A stretch of 64,000 nt of DNA from Jaminaea rosea. Its lineage: Eukaryota > Basidiomycota > Exobasidiomycetes > Microstromatales. The first letter of the stretch is position 1. Every line of letters begins with the position of its first letter. The position numbers and the translations under genes are program-made. The notes below the pieces were generated by a model. The model ran no database searches. It was not told the DNA's origin and saw only the letters and a list, made by a program, of their open reading frames with translations. This document shows, in pieces, positions 10,365 through 21,000 of this stretch. The stretch is taken from assembly GCF_003144245.1 (NCBI RefSeq), contig NW_020289980.1:620001-684000 (forward strand), read 5' to 3'.

Positions 10365-12684
10365 ATGTCATCCGCTGCTACCACCAGCGCGCGAGGGGCC
10401 GGCATGCCAGCCCCAACCCCAAGCATCCCAGCACGCAACGCCTTTGCCTCTCAAGTGCTAGGCGCCTCCTTCTTCGCCTCCCACGTCTCGTCATCTCGCG
10501 TGCTCCTCGTGGGAGCAGGTGGCATAGGGTGCGAAGTCATCAAAGACCTGGTCCTCTTTGGTTTCCGCCATATAGAGGTCATCGACCTGGACACAATTGA
10601 TCTGTCCAACTTGAACCGGCAGTTCCTCTTCAATCGATCGCACATCAAGAAGAGCAAGAGCATCGTTGCTGCGAGCGTGGCCGGCAGCTTTGAGCCAGAG
10701 GCAAAGATTGTGGCTCATCATGGCAATGTCAAGGATGGAAAGATGTTTGGGTACGACTTCTTTCGTGAGTACGGCGAAGCTACAGTAGCATACACTCTGC
10801 GCGAGTAGGACTGACGTTGACCGCTTCTCGTCCTTGCACACAGAGAGCTTCGACGTCGTCTTGAATGCGCTGGATAATCTCGATGCGCGACGTTGGGTCA
10901 ACAGGATGTGTATCGCGACTGGCGTATCCCTTGTAGAGAGCGGCACGACGGGCTTTTTGGGCCAGGTACAGCCAATCGTCAAGGTGAGACAGGCGGTGTG
11001 CGAGAGATGAGACGCTGATTGCAAGGAGATGACTCACAACGACTTACGTGCCTGCGCAGGATGCCATGGCATGCTACGACTGCACTGAGAAGCCCGTTCA
11101 GAAGACCTTTCCCGTTTGCACTATTCGATCCACGCCATCGACGCCCATTCACTGCGTTGTGTGGGCAAAGACATGGCTCTTCACCCAGCTCTTTGGCGAA
11201 GACGATGAGACGGAGACGGCTGAGCTAGACAAGGCCGAAGCTGATGGAGGGAATTGTGAGCGCCGTCAATGCTTCAGTGGAAGCTTTTCCATCATGTACT
11301 GACGAGTCCCTCTCTCCCTTCGCTCGCAGCCGATGAGATCAACGCACTTCGCAAAGAAGCCGGCGAGATGCGTGCCCTCCGCTCTACTCTCGCTACACCA
11401 GGCGCAGCGCAACGAGTCTTCGACAAGGTGTTCAAAGCTGACGTGGACCGCCTGTTGGGCATGGACGAGATGTGGCGAAACCGCAAGCGACCGACGCCGT
11501 TGGCCTACGCCGAAGCCTTGAAGTCCACAGCGGCAGCCCCTGCTCCAGCCGCGGCGACATCCACTGCTGCACCGGCCACTACTACCCAGACGCTGCGAGA
11601 CCAACGCCAGCTAAGTCTCAAGGAGACGGTCGAGATGTTCACGACCTCACTCGACGCTCTGGCCAAACGAGCCGCGGGCAGCAGTACCGCCTTGAGCTTC
11701 GACAAGGACGACTCTGACGCCTTGGATTTTGTGACCTCATCTTCCAACCTGCGCTCTATCGTCCACGCAATCGAGACCAAGACGCGCTTCGATGTCAAGC
11801 AGATGGCGGGCAACATCATTCCGGCCATCGCGAGCACGAATGCGATCATTGCAGGAGCGCTTGTCTTGCAAGCTCTGCACTTGCTTGCGGGCAGAGGCGA
11901 TGATAGCAGCAGTAGTGGTAGCGCTGCCGCAGCCTTTGGCCCCTCGCACGCCCACGACGTCATGCTAGGCAAGAGCACACGACACGTCCTCTCGGGCACC
12001 GCTCCGCCCAAGCCGAACCCGAGCTGCTCGGTCTGCAGCGACGTGTACGTGCCTCTCATCCTCACTGGCCCTTCGAGCAGCACCTCATCCGCGACCCTAG
12101 GCCAAGTCATCACCCTCGTCCGCCAGCCTCGTAGTGAGGGTGGACTAGGTCTAGACGAGGACGAGGAGCTCGGCGTCTATGAGGGCAATCGGTTGCTGGC
12201 AGACCCGGACTTTGATGACAATCACGAGAGGTCCTTGGCCAGTCTGGGCGTGGATGAGGGCAAGTTCCTGGCGCTCGTTGACGAGGATGGAGTCAGGCAG
12301 ACCGTACAGCTCATCGTTGTTGTGCGGGAGGGCGAGAAGATGGGAGTCAGCTTGCCGCCCTTCGAGAGGCTGCCTGCTATCAAAGCCAAACCCAAGACCG
12401 AGAAGAAGGAAGAGTCCGATGGGGAAGAGGTCGTCGCTACCTCGAACGGCAAGGCTGCCCCTGCCGTCGAGGAGGACGACGGATTCGAGATCGTGGACTC
12501 GGCCGCCGCTGCCGGCACTGCACCGTCGAAGAAACGCAAGGGCGAGGACGAAGCAGAGGAGGTGCTGAAGAAGAGGAAGAGCAACGGCGACGCCAGCGGG
12601 GGCAATGGCGAGGATGTTGTGGCAAAGAAGCGCCGCACGGGCGAGGCGGCTGCTAACGGCGACGATATCATCGTCCTCGACTGA
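10365..12684 (+). CDS. UBA2: SUMO-activating enzyme subunit 2 (Uba2)
   Basis: Exons 10365-10764, 10844-10983, 11060-11255 and 11330-12684 join to 696 aa. Uba2 is the catalytic half of the SUMO E1, pairing with Aos1 to adenylate SUMO and carry it as a thioester, mainly in the nucleus. Visible features are the nucleotide-binding loop [14 protein letters not shown] (about 49-62), [16 protein letters not shown] (about 74-89), the zinc pair CYDC (185/188) matched by CSVC later in the protein, and the catalytic cysteine in PVCTIRSTP (Cys200). A ubiquitin-fold region follows the zinc site. The tail carries basic clusters KKRK and KKRR and ends DDIIVLD, which looks like a SUMO-interacting motif. Intron sizes are 79, 76 and 74 nt. 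All junction phases agree with the family alignment. Confidence 0.95.
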
Positions 12685-13022
12685 ACGGCGTCACGATCAG
12701 GGCGCGAGCAGTCTTCACACACATCGTCACTAATCGAAACATCTTTACTGGTTCGTGGCGGCTGAGGGCTGATCAGTGAGGCATAGGCATGAGATTGTTG
12801 AGCTGAGAGGTGGGCTGGTGATTGCTCGGAGGGAAGCTCTGATGAGCCAGGCACAGGTACGCGTCGAAGCCGGAAAGCGGAGCAGGCTAGCTCGTCTGGC
12901 TCAGCAACGGGAGCCGAGCTCGCCCAGCTACTCAACCTCGACTGGCTCGAGCGGCGCTCAGCTTTTCTCCGTCTTTACCACCACTCGCCCATCTCTACAC
13001 AACTTTCATCATCATCAGCAAG
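12685..13022. other. Intergenic, Uba2 3' end to the next gene
   Basis: About 340 bases, presumably Uba2 3' UTR followed by the promoter of the next plus-strand gene. Nothing specific is seen. Confidence 0.4.
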
Positions 13023-15063
13023 ATGCCCGCTAATTTTTGGACCGAGCGAGAGGTCGCTCAGGTCGACAAAAGCGCCCAGAAGCACGTCGACAACCACAAG
13101 GTGAGCGGCGCCCTGCTCATGCCCACAAAGACTTTCATCACCGAGGAGTTCTACGCTGCCTTCCCTACCAGCACCAGGACGCCAAGGGCTGTTGAAACCT
13201 TCTTCGAGAAGCGTTTCAGCCTGGGCGGCACGCATGGTGAGAAGACCTTCAGTGCCGACCATGACGCATACATCAGCTAACTTGTGGTGTCTGTTGATGG
13301 TTGACAGGACCGAAGCGTGCTCCCATGAGCGTTGTGAGTTCTTGAGCGTCCAGACTAGCCGGTGTTCTAGCGAGCTGACAGTGTCCCCTACGTCGACAGA
13401 CCCCCGTCGCCAGGTAAACTGAGTACGCTCGTCGTCAGAGGGAGTGCCCAGAGTGAGTGCGCGACGTGATCCTTGGCCGCTACCCATTGCTCACACCCAC
13501 GCGCTCGTCAAACGCAGGGGGCACAGGGCTCAGCAGGACAGGACGAATACCGCTAGGAACAAAGAACGCGCTCGACTCAAGAAGGAAGAGCCTGAGTGAG
13601 TGCGTGCGTGATGGAGCTTGGCTCGCTGACTCACGCTCACATCGCTCAACGTTTCGCTTTCAGAAGGTACAAAGTCATGTTGGAGCGAAAGAGTGCTCGT
13701 GGGCGTGCAGAATATGCGCGCATCACCGCGGACCCTGACTCTGAGTGAGTGTATGAGAGCTCAGGCTGAAGCGCATCACTGAAATCTCCTTGCTCGCCGT
13801 CCCCGCTGTCTGCAGAGAATGCAAAGCAATGAGGAAGAGGCAGAGAACTGAGGATAAGGAGAGGAGGGCGAAGTGACTGCACTGGCGTCTGTGTGTGGCT
13901 CACAGACTGCTTCTGACCTGATGGCTCGCACTGATCGCAGGATCAAAGCAGACGAAAACGCCTACGAGGAATACCTAGCCAAGCAGAGCCGTTACAACGC
14001 CCGCAATGCAAATGAGAAGCGTGAGAAGCGCAAGGAGTCGTACGCTAAAGCTGAGGCCGATGAGAGGATGGATGCGGCCTTGGCGTGCTTCTACGAGGCA
14101 TCAGAGGACGAGTCAGAGGCTGGACCATCTTCGATGCCTCTCAAGGGAACGGCAACCAGCGATGCCGCCGCCTCGTCCTCGTTCGCTCCTTCTCGCAAGT
14201 GCAAGGGCAACGCGCCCTCGTCGTCGGACAACCATCTCGAAAATGCAGTAAGCAACTACATGGCCGGGCTGTCAGAGTCGTCCGCTCCCCGCAAGGCAGA
14301 GCCGGAGCGCACACGCAAGAGGAAGCTGAACTCGGCGCTGACATACTTCTACGAGCCGGACGAGCATGAAGGAGAGACGGCGTCGTCTTCGAAGCTTCGC
14401 AATCAGGCGGCAGGCAAGCACGCCAAGGCAGTGTCCTCGCCGACTCCTCACAAGAAGCAAGTTAGGACTCAAGTCAATGTCGCATCGTCGGCCAACGCTT
14501 CTCTCAAGCAGACTAGCCGTGCTACGGCTAAACCTCACGGCGCTACCAGCAGTGCCGCGTCGTCGTTCATGCCTTCCTCGAAGCAAGCAAGCAGCGCCCC
14601 TCGCATGCGCACGAGCACATCCTCAATCAACCAGGCAACCAGCGCCCCTCGCACGGGCACAAGCACATCCTCAATCAACCAGGCAACCAGCGCTCTTTGC
14701 GAGGCTACCAGCAATGTCTGCCCCTCTTCCAAGCGTCCTGGCAAGCAAGCTAGCAATGTCTCAAGCAAGACTACTAGCCGTGCGGGTTCGTCATCCCGCA
14801 AGCAGACGAACAGCACCTCTGGCAACACAGCAAGCACGCCTCCTTTCGACGCTCATCCTAAGCAAGCAGCAGGCCCTGCTCCGCTCAAGCACGCTACGGC
14901 CAACGGCACGCCCTCACTCAGCCCATCTCTCAAGACAGCCGCCGGCAACACCATAGCCGTTCATCCAAATGACGCTACGCTCAAGCAGGCAGCAGGAAAT
15001 GCAGCTCGCAAGCGCCCACGCTTGGCCCAGACTGACGTGGCTGCCCCACGCTCATACCTTTGA
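13023..15063 (+). CDS. Multi-exon Ser/Thr/Ala-rich basic protein of unknown family
   Basis: Seven exons join exactly in phase to 530 aa: 13023-13236, 13308-13333, 13400-13413, 13518-13595, 13664-13744, 13816-13872 and 13941-15063. The second and third exons are only 26 and 14 nt. The N-terminal 70 residues (MPANFWTEREVAQVDK...) look globular. Residues about 80-200 are strongly basic with recurring RxxR/K helical character (RNKERARLKKEEPE, then KRQRTEDKERRAK, then ANEKREKRKES), suggesting a nucleic-acid-binding or coiled-coil region. The rest is disordered and low-complexity, with internal tandem repeats. Related blocks such as MDAALACFYEAS and LNSALTYFYEPDE recur about 90 residues apart. I do not recognise the family. 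Confidence 0.7.
14593..14688 (+). repeat. Two tandem 48-bp coding repeats
   Basis: Units 14593-14640 and 14641-14688 encode the 16-residue pattern SAP-R-x2-TSTSSINQAT twice (SAPRMRTSTSSINQAT and SAPRTGTSTSSINQAT). A third copy begins as SAL and then diverges. The length is a multiple of three, so copy-number changes would keep the frame. Confidence 0.85.
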
Positions 15064-15263
15064 AGGGTCAAACGATGGAGGGGAGGACTCATCTTCGCTG
15101 CCTTGAAAGTGAGGTGGCGTCGAGCTGTCGCGCAAGACTGCTCGAGCTGTTTGAGGTACGACGGCGCAGACTTCAGAGCGGCGCAGACTAGAAAGTGGTG
15201 ACGATGAAGAAGAAGAAAAAGATTTGATTCTCTCGACTCTAACTCTGAAATCGAAAACACCTA
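15064..15263. other. Short convergent intergenic region
   Basis: Two hundred bases separate the stop of the plus-strand basic protein from the stop of the minus-strand gene. It is expected to hold both 3' UTRs. No other feature is seen. Confidence 0.5.
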
Positions 15264-17163
15264 TCACTCCTTCGAGCTGTGGTGGTGGGTGAGGTGGTGG
15301 TCGACCGCCTCGGGGTCTTCCTTGTCTACGTCTGCGAACCTCTCACCGTCACACTCGTCCCACGCCTCCCCTGGGCAGTCCTTGTGGCCAGCGTGGTGCT
15401 CACTGTAGTGGCTGCTCGACCACTTCTTCCACGGCTCGCCAGGCTGTCTCGGCACGCGCTCGCCCCTCTTGACGGCCTCGACTGCGGTGAGAAGGAGGGG
15501 AGGAAGGATGAAAAATCAGTACCCTGACGACGGCGTGTTCAAGCTGCGCTATCGTACGCACCGCAGCGGCTTAGGCACAAGCAGCACCAGTCCCTCTTCT
15601 TGCGCTTGAAGGTGCCCTTGTGCTTCTTGCTCTGCGACGTCGACGCTTCTGCCTCCTCGGGCGCCCTTTTGCTGCGACCTTGCCCCTGGTTGGCCTTACT
15701 GCTCTGGACAGACTTGCTGCTGGGCTGAATGCCCTCAGTAGACGACTGTACAGAGAGGCTGCTCGGGTTTGAGGCAATCGCTGCGTCCGAGTGCGCGACA
15801 TCAAAGAACAGGTGCTTCTTGATGATGTTCGCCTTGATCTCGCTGCCGGGAAGCTCGAAGGGCTCGATCCAGCTCTCACTGCCGCCGCTGGAGGGGTTGC
15901 TGACGATGGCGGAGGGGGTGATGGTGGTGGCTGTCGTCGTGGTGCTGCCAGCCGCCTCCATCCAAACGGCAGCCTCTCCCAGACCGCGCAAGAACTTGTA
16001 ACGTTGGACTGGCATACCCGCAAGGACAAGACTGGCAAGCCCTTCGAAAAGTCGTTGAGCGTGGCCTGCCTCCATATCCTCGATCAGACGACCTACAGGC
16101 GTCATGTCGCCTCTGCACATCGCGACAACGTCTGGGGCCCAGTATTTGTGATAGGCCGGCTTGCCGTCTTCATCGTCGTAGCCATAGACGAACCAGCAGA
16201 GCAAGCCCTCGAGGAAGTCGACTGCGATGATGGCGAGACGTCAGTGTACTGCGTCCATGACACACGCCAACTCAGCTCGACTTACCCATAGTCGCCTTGT
16301 CACAAGCATAGCCTGCGCGGCCGACAGCATAGACTGCGTCGCAGGTTTCGAAGGTCCGGCGAGTAGACTCCAAGAACTTGTGCCTGTTGAGCTTTGGCTC
16401 GGCTAGACTAGCCTGCGCTCAGAACCCTCCTTTGCCCCTATCTGGTCTCTTGAGCTCGAGTATGTAGCTCCTTGAGCTTCCTCCTTTTGATCTATCACTT
16501 TGAATCGACGTGCTTCACATTACAGTGCCGGGGAAGTCCGACTTTGCCTCGGTAATGACCGGCGCTACCGCATCCGTCCTTCCACTCCATGACCACCTCG
16601 AAGGGCTGTCCCTTTGGCGTCGTTTGCTTCATCAGTGCTGTGACCTCCGGGGTAAAGTCGTACTGCGTGCTGGTCTTGTGCTTCATCTCCGAGCCGAATC
16701 GCCCAAAGGAGCCGTACTTCAGAACGGGACGGCCAGTAGCAGACTTGGCTGAAAAGGGCGATGGGGCGGAAGACGAGGGTTGCGATGAGGAAGAAGAGCA
16801 TGCGTCGGCGGCGTTGGTCGTGTAGCTGCTCTTGCGTGGTCCCTTGTAGTGGGTCTTGGCCATCCTCCAAGCCCCTCGAGCGATGGTGAAGGCGGCGACG
16901 ACAAGCTCTCGATCTGTTGGAAGCAGCTTCTTGCCTAAGCCGACCTCCTTCTCGAGTTCCTCGATGAGCACCTTTAAGAGGCTCTTTTCATAGTCTTCTG
17001 CTTCCAAGCTCTTGAGCCATTTGTCCTTGTCTGCCACGTTGCCACCCCTGGCGCGTGTCTTGACCTCTTCTGAGACAGGCTCAGCAACGGGTGGAAAGGG
17101 CTTGGTGCGAGCGAAGTGGTACGATCGGTCCGTCAGGTAGTTCCCAGAGGATGCGCGTGGCAT
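15264..17163 (-). CDS. Unrecognised 544-aa protein with Cys- and His-rich C-terminus
   Basis: A four-exon model, 17163-16524, 16402-16286, 16221-15562 and 15481-15264, joins in phase to 544 aa. The last two junctions have good GTAAGT and GTGCGT donors. The first intron boundary (donor GTAATG, acceptor TAG) is the least certain. The N-terminal half is charged (KDKWLKSLEAEDYEKSLLKV) followed by a Ser-rich linker and a block with GCGSAGHYRGKVGLPRHC. The central part has FETCDAVYAVGRAGYACDK and FLEGLLCWFVYGYDDEDGKP, apparently a folded domain. Near the C-terminus are a basic stretch KRKKRDWCCLCLSRC and a His/Asp-rich end (EHHAGHKDC, HHLTHHHSS), which could bind metal. No known family is recognised. 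If the first intron is wrong, exon 1 would be a separate 222-aa gene ending at 16495. Confidence 0.6.
16382..16528 (-). repeat. Intron-sized sequence shared with 46189-46334
   Basis: This 147-bp stretch covers the presumed first intron (16523-16403) plus a few bases of exon 1 and about 20 bases of exon 2. By eye it matches 46189-46334 in the same orientation at roughly 85%. The match includes uninterrupted stretches such as TAGACTAGCCTGCGCTCAGA and CCCCTATCTGGTCTCTTGAG. Similarity stops sharply on both sides. Confidence 0.85.
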
Positions 17164-18037
17164 CTTGGGCAGCCATGAGGAGGTAGCGGTTGAAGCAGGA
17201 AGAGATCTAAGCTTGGTGAGGCTAATCGTGGCGAGGTGGGCGAGGCTGATGCTGTGCGATGCCGACGAGTGTGGCGTAGTGACGCGCGACTGTCTTGATG
17301 GAGGCAGGCGCAGGCGGGCTGTGGTGTGGGGCAGCTACGCAGCGCTGAGCGAGAGTGGGCGTGGTGGCGCTGAGCAACTTGATCTTGAGGAGGGGCGTAG
17401 AGAAGGGTGTGGTGGAGGAAGGACGACGAGCTGCCGGCTGTATGCTAGGCCTTTGTAGCGAAGAGGCAGGCTACGGCGTCCTTGGTGGTTGGTAGTGAGG
17501 GAGGTGAAGGGAAATTGCTAGCCATGGCTCTTTGTGTGCTGGCTCAGACTTGGCTGAGAGGGGGGCTGCTGCCTCTTTCGCTTCCTCGCCTGGACGGACT
17601 GCCAGGCTCGACGCGTCGCCGCTTGCCTCTTGTGCCGTGAGCCACCAGAGGCGCCGCCTGATGGCGGCTTTGCGTTGCTACGTGGCTTCTCCGGTTGCTG
17701 CTTTTCGCAAGATATACGAATAGATTTTCGATTTTCTTTGCAAGTCGTCGTAGCTACGTGGATGAAAGAGCAGATGTTGTTGATGGTCATAACGCAACAG
17801 CTCCCGCTCATCTCGTCGAGCGGCGTGAGCAGCTTCACCACTCAATAGCCGCGCGCAGCCTACGCACGCCAAGGCCGATGGTCACGAAGGCACAGCCACC
17901 AAGGCACAGCCACTAAGGCACAGCCACTCGGAGCGCATGCGGTTTGCCGCTTTGATTTCAATGCGGGCGCGGCATTCACAGCATCTGGTGCATCCTCTCC
18001 ACCTTTTCGCAAGCGAAGCGATGAGAGCGGGCGAAGC
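17164..18037. other. Intergenic region between the 544-aa gene start and the Lon stop
   Basis: About 870 bases, presumably the promoter of the minus-strand 544-aa gene and the 3' UTR of Lon. A small direct repeat reads AAGGCACAGCCAC several times near 17886-17926. No gene is seen. Confidence 0.5.
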
Positions 18038-21000
18038 TCACAACCTCCCCATCTCGCCCTGCTCGATCCACCTCCTTCTCCTCTCTCCATCCAACCCTTT
18101 GCCCTCTCCCCCATCCTCTCCACCCCAGATCTCGTCAGCCGGGAAGCCCAACACCTCTTGCAGGGCCTGCCAGACGTTTTCCACGTACCTGAACTCCATC
18201 TCCGCCTTGACGTTCTCGGGCACATCGTGCTCTACATCCTTACGGTTACGAGCGGGGAGGATACACAGCTTGATACCGGCTCGATGAGCTCCAAGGGTTT
18301 TTTCCTTCACACCGCCAATTGGCAGCACCAAACCCCGTAGAGAGAGCTCCCCCGTCATTGCTACCGTAGGCGGGATGGGCGTGCGCGTGTAGAGGGAGGC
18401 GAAGGCGCAGGCGATTGCCAGTCCAGCTGACGGGCCGTCCTTTGGTATCGCCCCGCCAGGTAGGTGGGCATGTACGTCGTTCTTTGGGAACGGCGCGTCA
18501 GCGCTGCTGGTGATGGCGAGATGGTGGGCGTGAGCTTGTACCCAGGAGAGGGCAAGCTGCGCCGATTCGCGGATGACGTCGCCGAGGGAGCCGGTGAGCT
18601 TGAGGCTGCCGTTGCCGGGCGGAAGCAGCAACGTCTCAATAAAGAGCAACCCGCCACTTCCCGACCCTTGGTATGCCAGACCAGTAGCCGTCCCCGGCCT
18701 GGCCTTCCTTTGCGCGACCTCTGGCTCGTAGGTCTCCAAGCCGAGGTAGGTGCGCAGGTCTTCCACCTTTACGACGGGAGAGTACGAGTCGCGCTGCCCC
18801 TTGCGATGCTCTGCATACTCGACAGCTTTCCCTCGCACCACCGTGGCGACGCAGCGCTCTAGTGAGCGCACGCCTGCTTCGCGCGTGTAGGACATGGCGA
18901 TCTTGAGCAGCACGTCGTCGCCGAGCTGCACATCCTCGCTCTTGAGCCCGACGGCCTTGATCGCCTTGGGCACCAGGTAGCTCTTGGCGATGTGCACCTT
19001 CTCATCGTGCGTGTACCCCGAGATCTGGATCACCTCAGTCCTGTCCAGCAGCGGTGGCGGAATGGTATCGAGCGTGTTTGCCGTGGCGATGAAGAGGACG
19101 CGGGAGAGGTCGATGGGGCAGCCGATGTAATGGTCCGTGAAGCTGTTGTTCTGCTCTGGGTCGAGTACTTCGAGCATTGCGGCCGAGGGGTCACCATGAA
19201 GCCCGTTGCCGCTTCCCAGCTTGTCGACCTCGTCTAGTAGGAGGACAGGGTCCGACACGCCTACCTTGCGGAGGGAGCTGACGATCTCGCCGGGCAGGGC
19301 GCCGACATACGTGCGGCGGTGACCACGCAGAGAGGCTTCGTCGCGGACACCGCCCAGAGACAGGCGTGTAAAGGGGCGACGCAGGGCAGTGGCGAGGGAG
19401 CGGGCGATTGAGGTCTTGCCGGTGCCCGGAGGGCCGACTAGAAGGAGAATGGGGCCCTTGTCGCTGGAAGTAGCTCGGCGAACCTTGCGAATCATGTCTG
19501 CCTCCGGGTTGGAGGAGCCAGGAGTAGCATTCTCTTCTTCTCCGCCCTCTGACTGCATCTCGGTGCCAGCGGCATCCTCGTGTGCAGGCCTGATCGTCTT
19601 GATCGACTTGTCGACCTGCTCGCCAGCTTGCTGCTTAGCCTGCTCTTCCTTTTCGATCTTCTCGCGCGCCTGAGCCTCCTTGAGCTCCAAGACGGCCAAG
19701 TACTCTACGAGACGCTTCTTGACCTTTTCCATGCCGAAGTGATCCTCGTCTAAAATACGACGAGCACGTGCTACGATGCCTTCGTCTGAGGCCCCCTGAC
19801 GCGAGGCAGACTCCGTGAGGGTGTCGTGGCCTGTGACGCGGGCGGTACCGTCCTGCTGAGCGGCCTGCTTGTTTCGCTCAGGTACCTTGACTTTGTTCAA
19901 ATCAGCCGAAACCCTGTCCCACGGCAGGTCCGCCATCACTTCAAGGTACGAGATGAGGACGCCACGCTCAACGCTCTGTGGCGGGATACGTGCGAGGCGC
20001 TTGAGCTCTCGGTCGCAGACTTTGCGCGCCTCCGGGGTGAGCTGCGCAGCCTCGAGCTTGCGTGTCAGCTCGGCGACTTCATCTTCTTCCTCTGAGTTGT
20101 CATCGTTGCCACCACCGCCCGGGGCGCCTCTGCCGGTCGGGGGCCCACCGCCAGTAATGCTACGGAAGGGATTGCCGCCGCTCCTGACTAGTGGGCGGGG
20201 ACCATTGTCGCCTGATGACGAAGGCTTGCCATTGGGCGCGCGAATGCGAATGATGCCGCCAACTCCACTACCGGGCTTGTTGTCGGACGAGGAGCCGTTG
20301 ATCGAGAATGATCCTGAACTGGTGGTGATCTTTGCGGAGATGTTTGGATTGAGAGCGGCCAACTGAGCGAGCAATGCCTCGAGCTGAGAGCGGATGAGCG
20401 TCTCCTTTGCGCTATCATTGAGCGGGGCAGCCAGGGATGTGAGTAGATCCCTGGCCAGTCGGACACGAGCTGCACCAATGGAGAGGACGCGCGCCGAATG
20501 ACGTACACGCTCCCACTGTTCGTACTCTGACAGGATGGCGAGGCGATCTGCCCACTCGCAGGCGCCCCCCAGCGAACCAACGAGGACGTCTGCGAGCTGT
20601 GGAGCTTGCGAGTCGCGAGCTTCACGCACAAAGGTGCGGATCTTGCGAATGAGGGCAGGTGGCATGAGCGGGATTGCCGTGGATCCAAAGACAGCTGCCG
20701 ATCCGGTGGTGGTGTGCAAGCTCATGATTGCGTCGAGGAGCTCCATTGCATTGACTCGCAGAGCATGAATATGCTCTCGATGCGAAGTGGGCCCGCTGCC
20801 AGCACCAGGGTAGACTGCATCATCGCTAAAGGTAGTGCAAGCTGCCAGTGGTACGGGTACGTCGGGCACGGTGATGTTGCGTGCTTGATCGAGTGCTGTG
20901 CTGGTCAGAGGTGCGCGCATAGAGAGCCAACGATCGACGCGGATGCGTGCGAGGCCTGTGACTGTAAGGATGCAAGTCTCGGTGGCTGGTTGGCGGGTCA

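Noticed and set aside
13414-13517. An extra micro-exon inside this intron of the basic-protein gene
   Set aside because: Using the internal CAG at 13449-13451 breaks the phase, while a single 104-nt intron restores the expected frame.
15539-15561. Stop at 15539 as the end of the 544-aa gene
   Set aside because: A GTGCGT donor just before it joins in phase to a further exon 15481-15264 with a good pyrimidine tract and coding composition.
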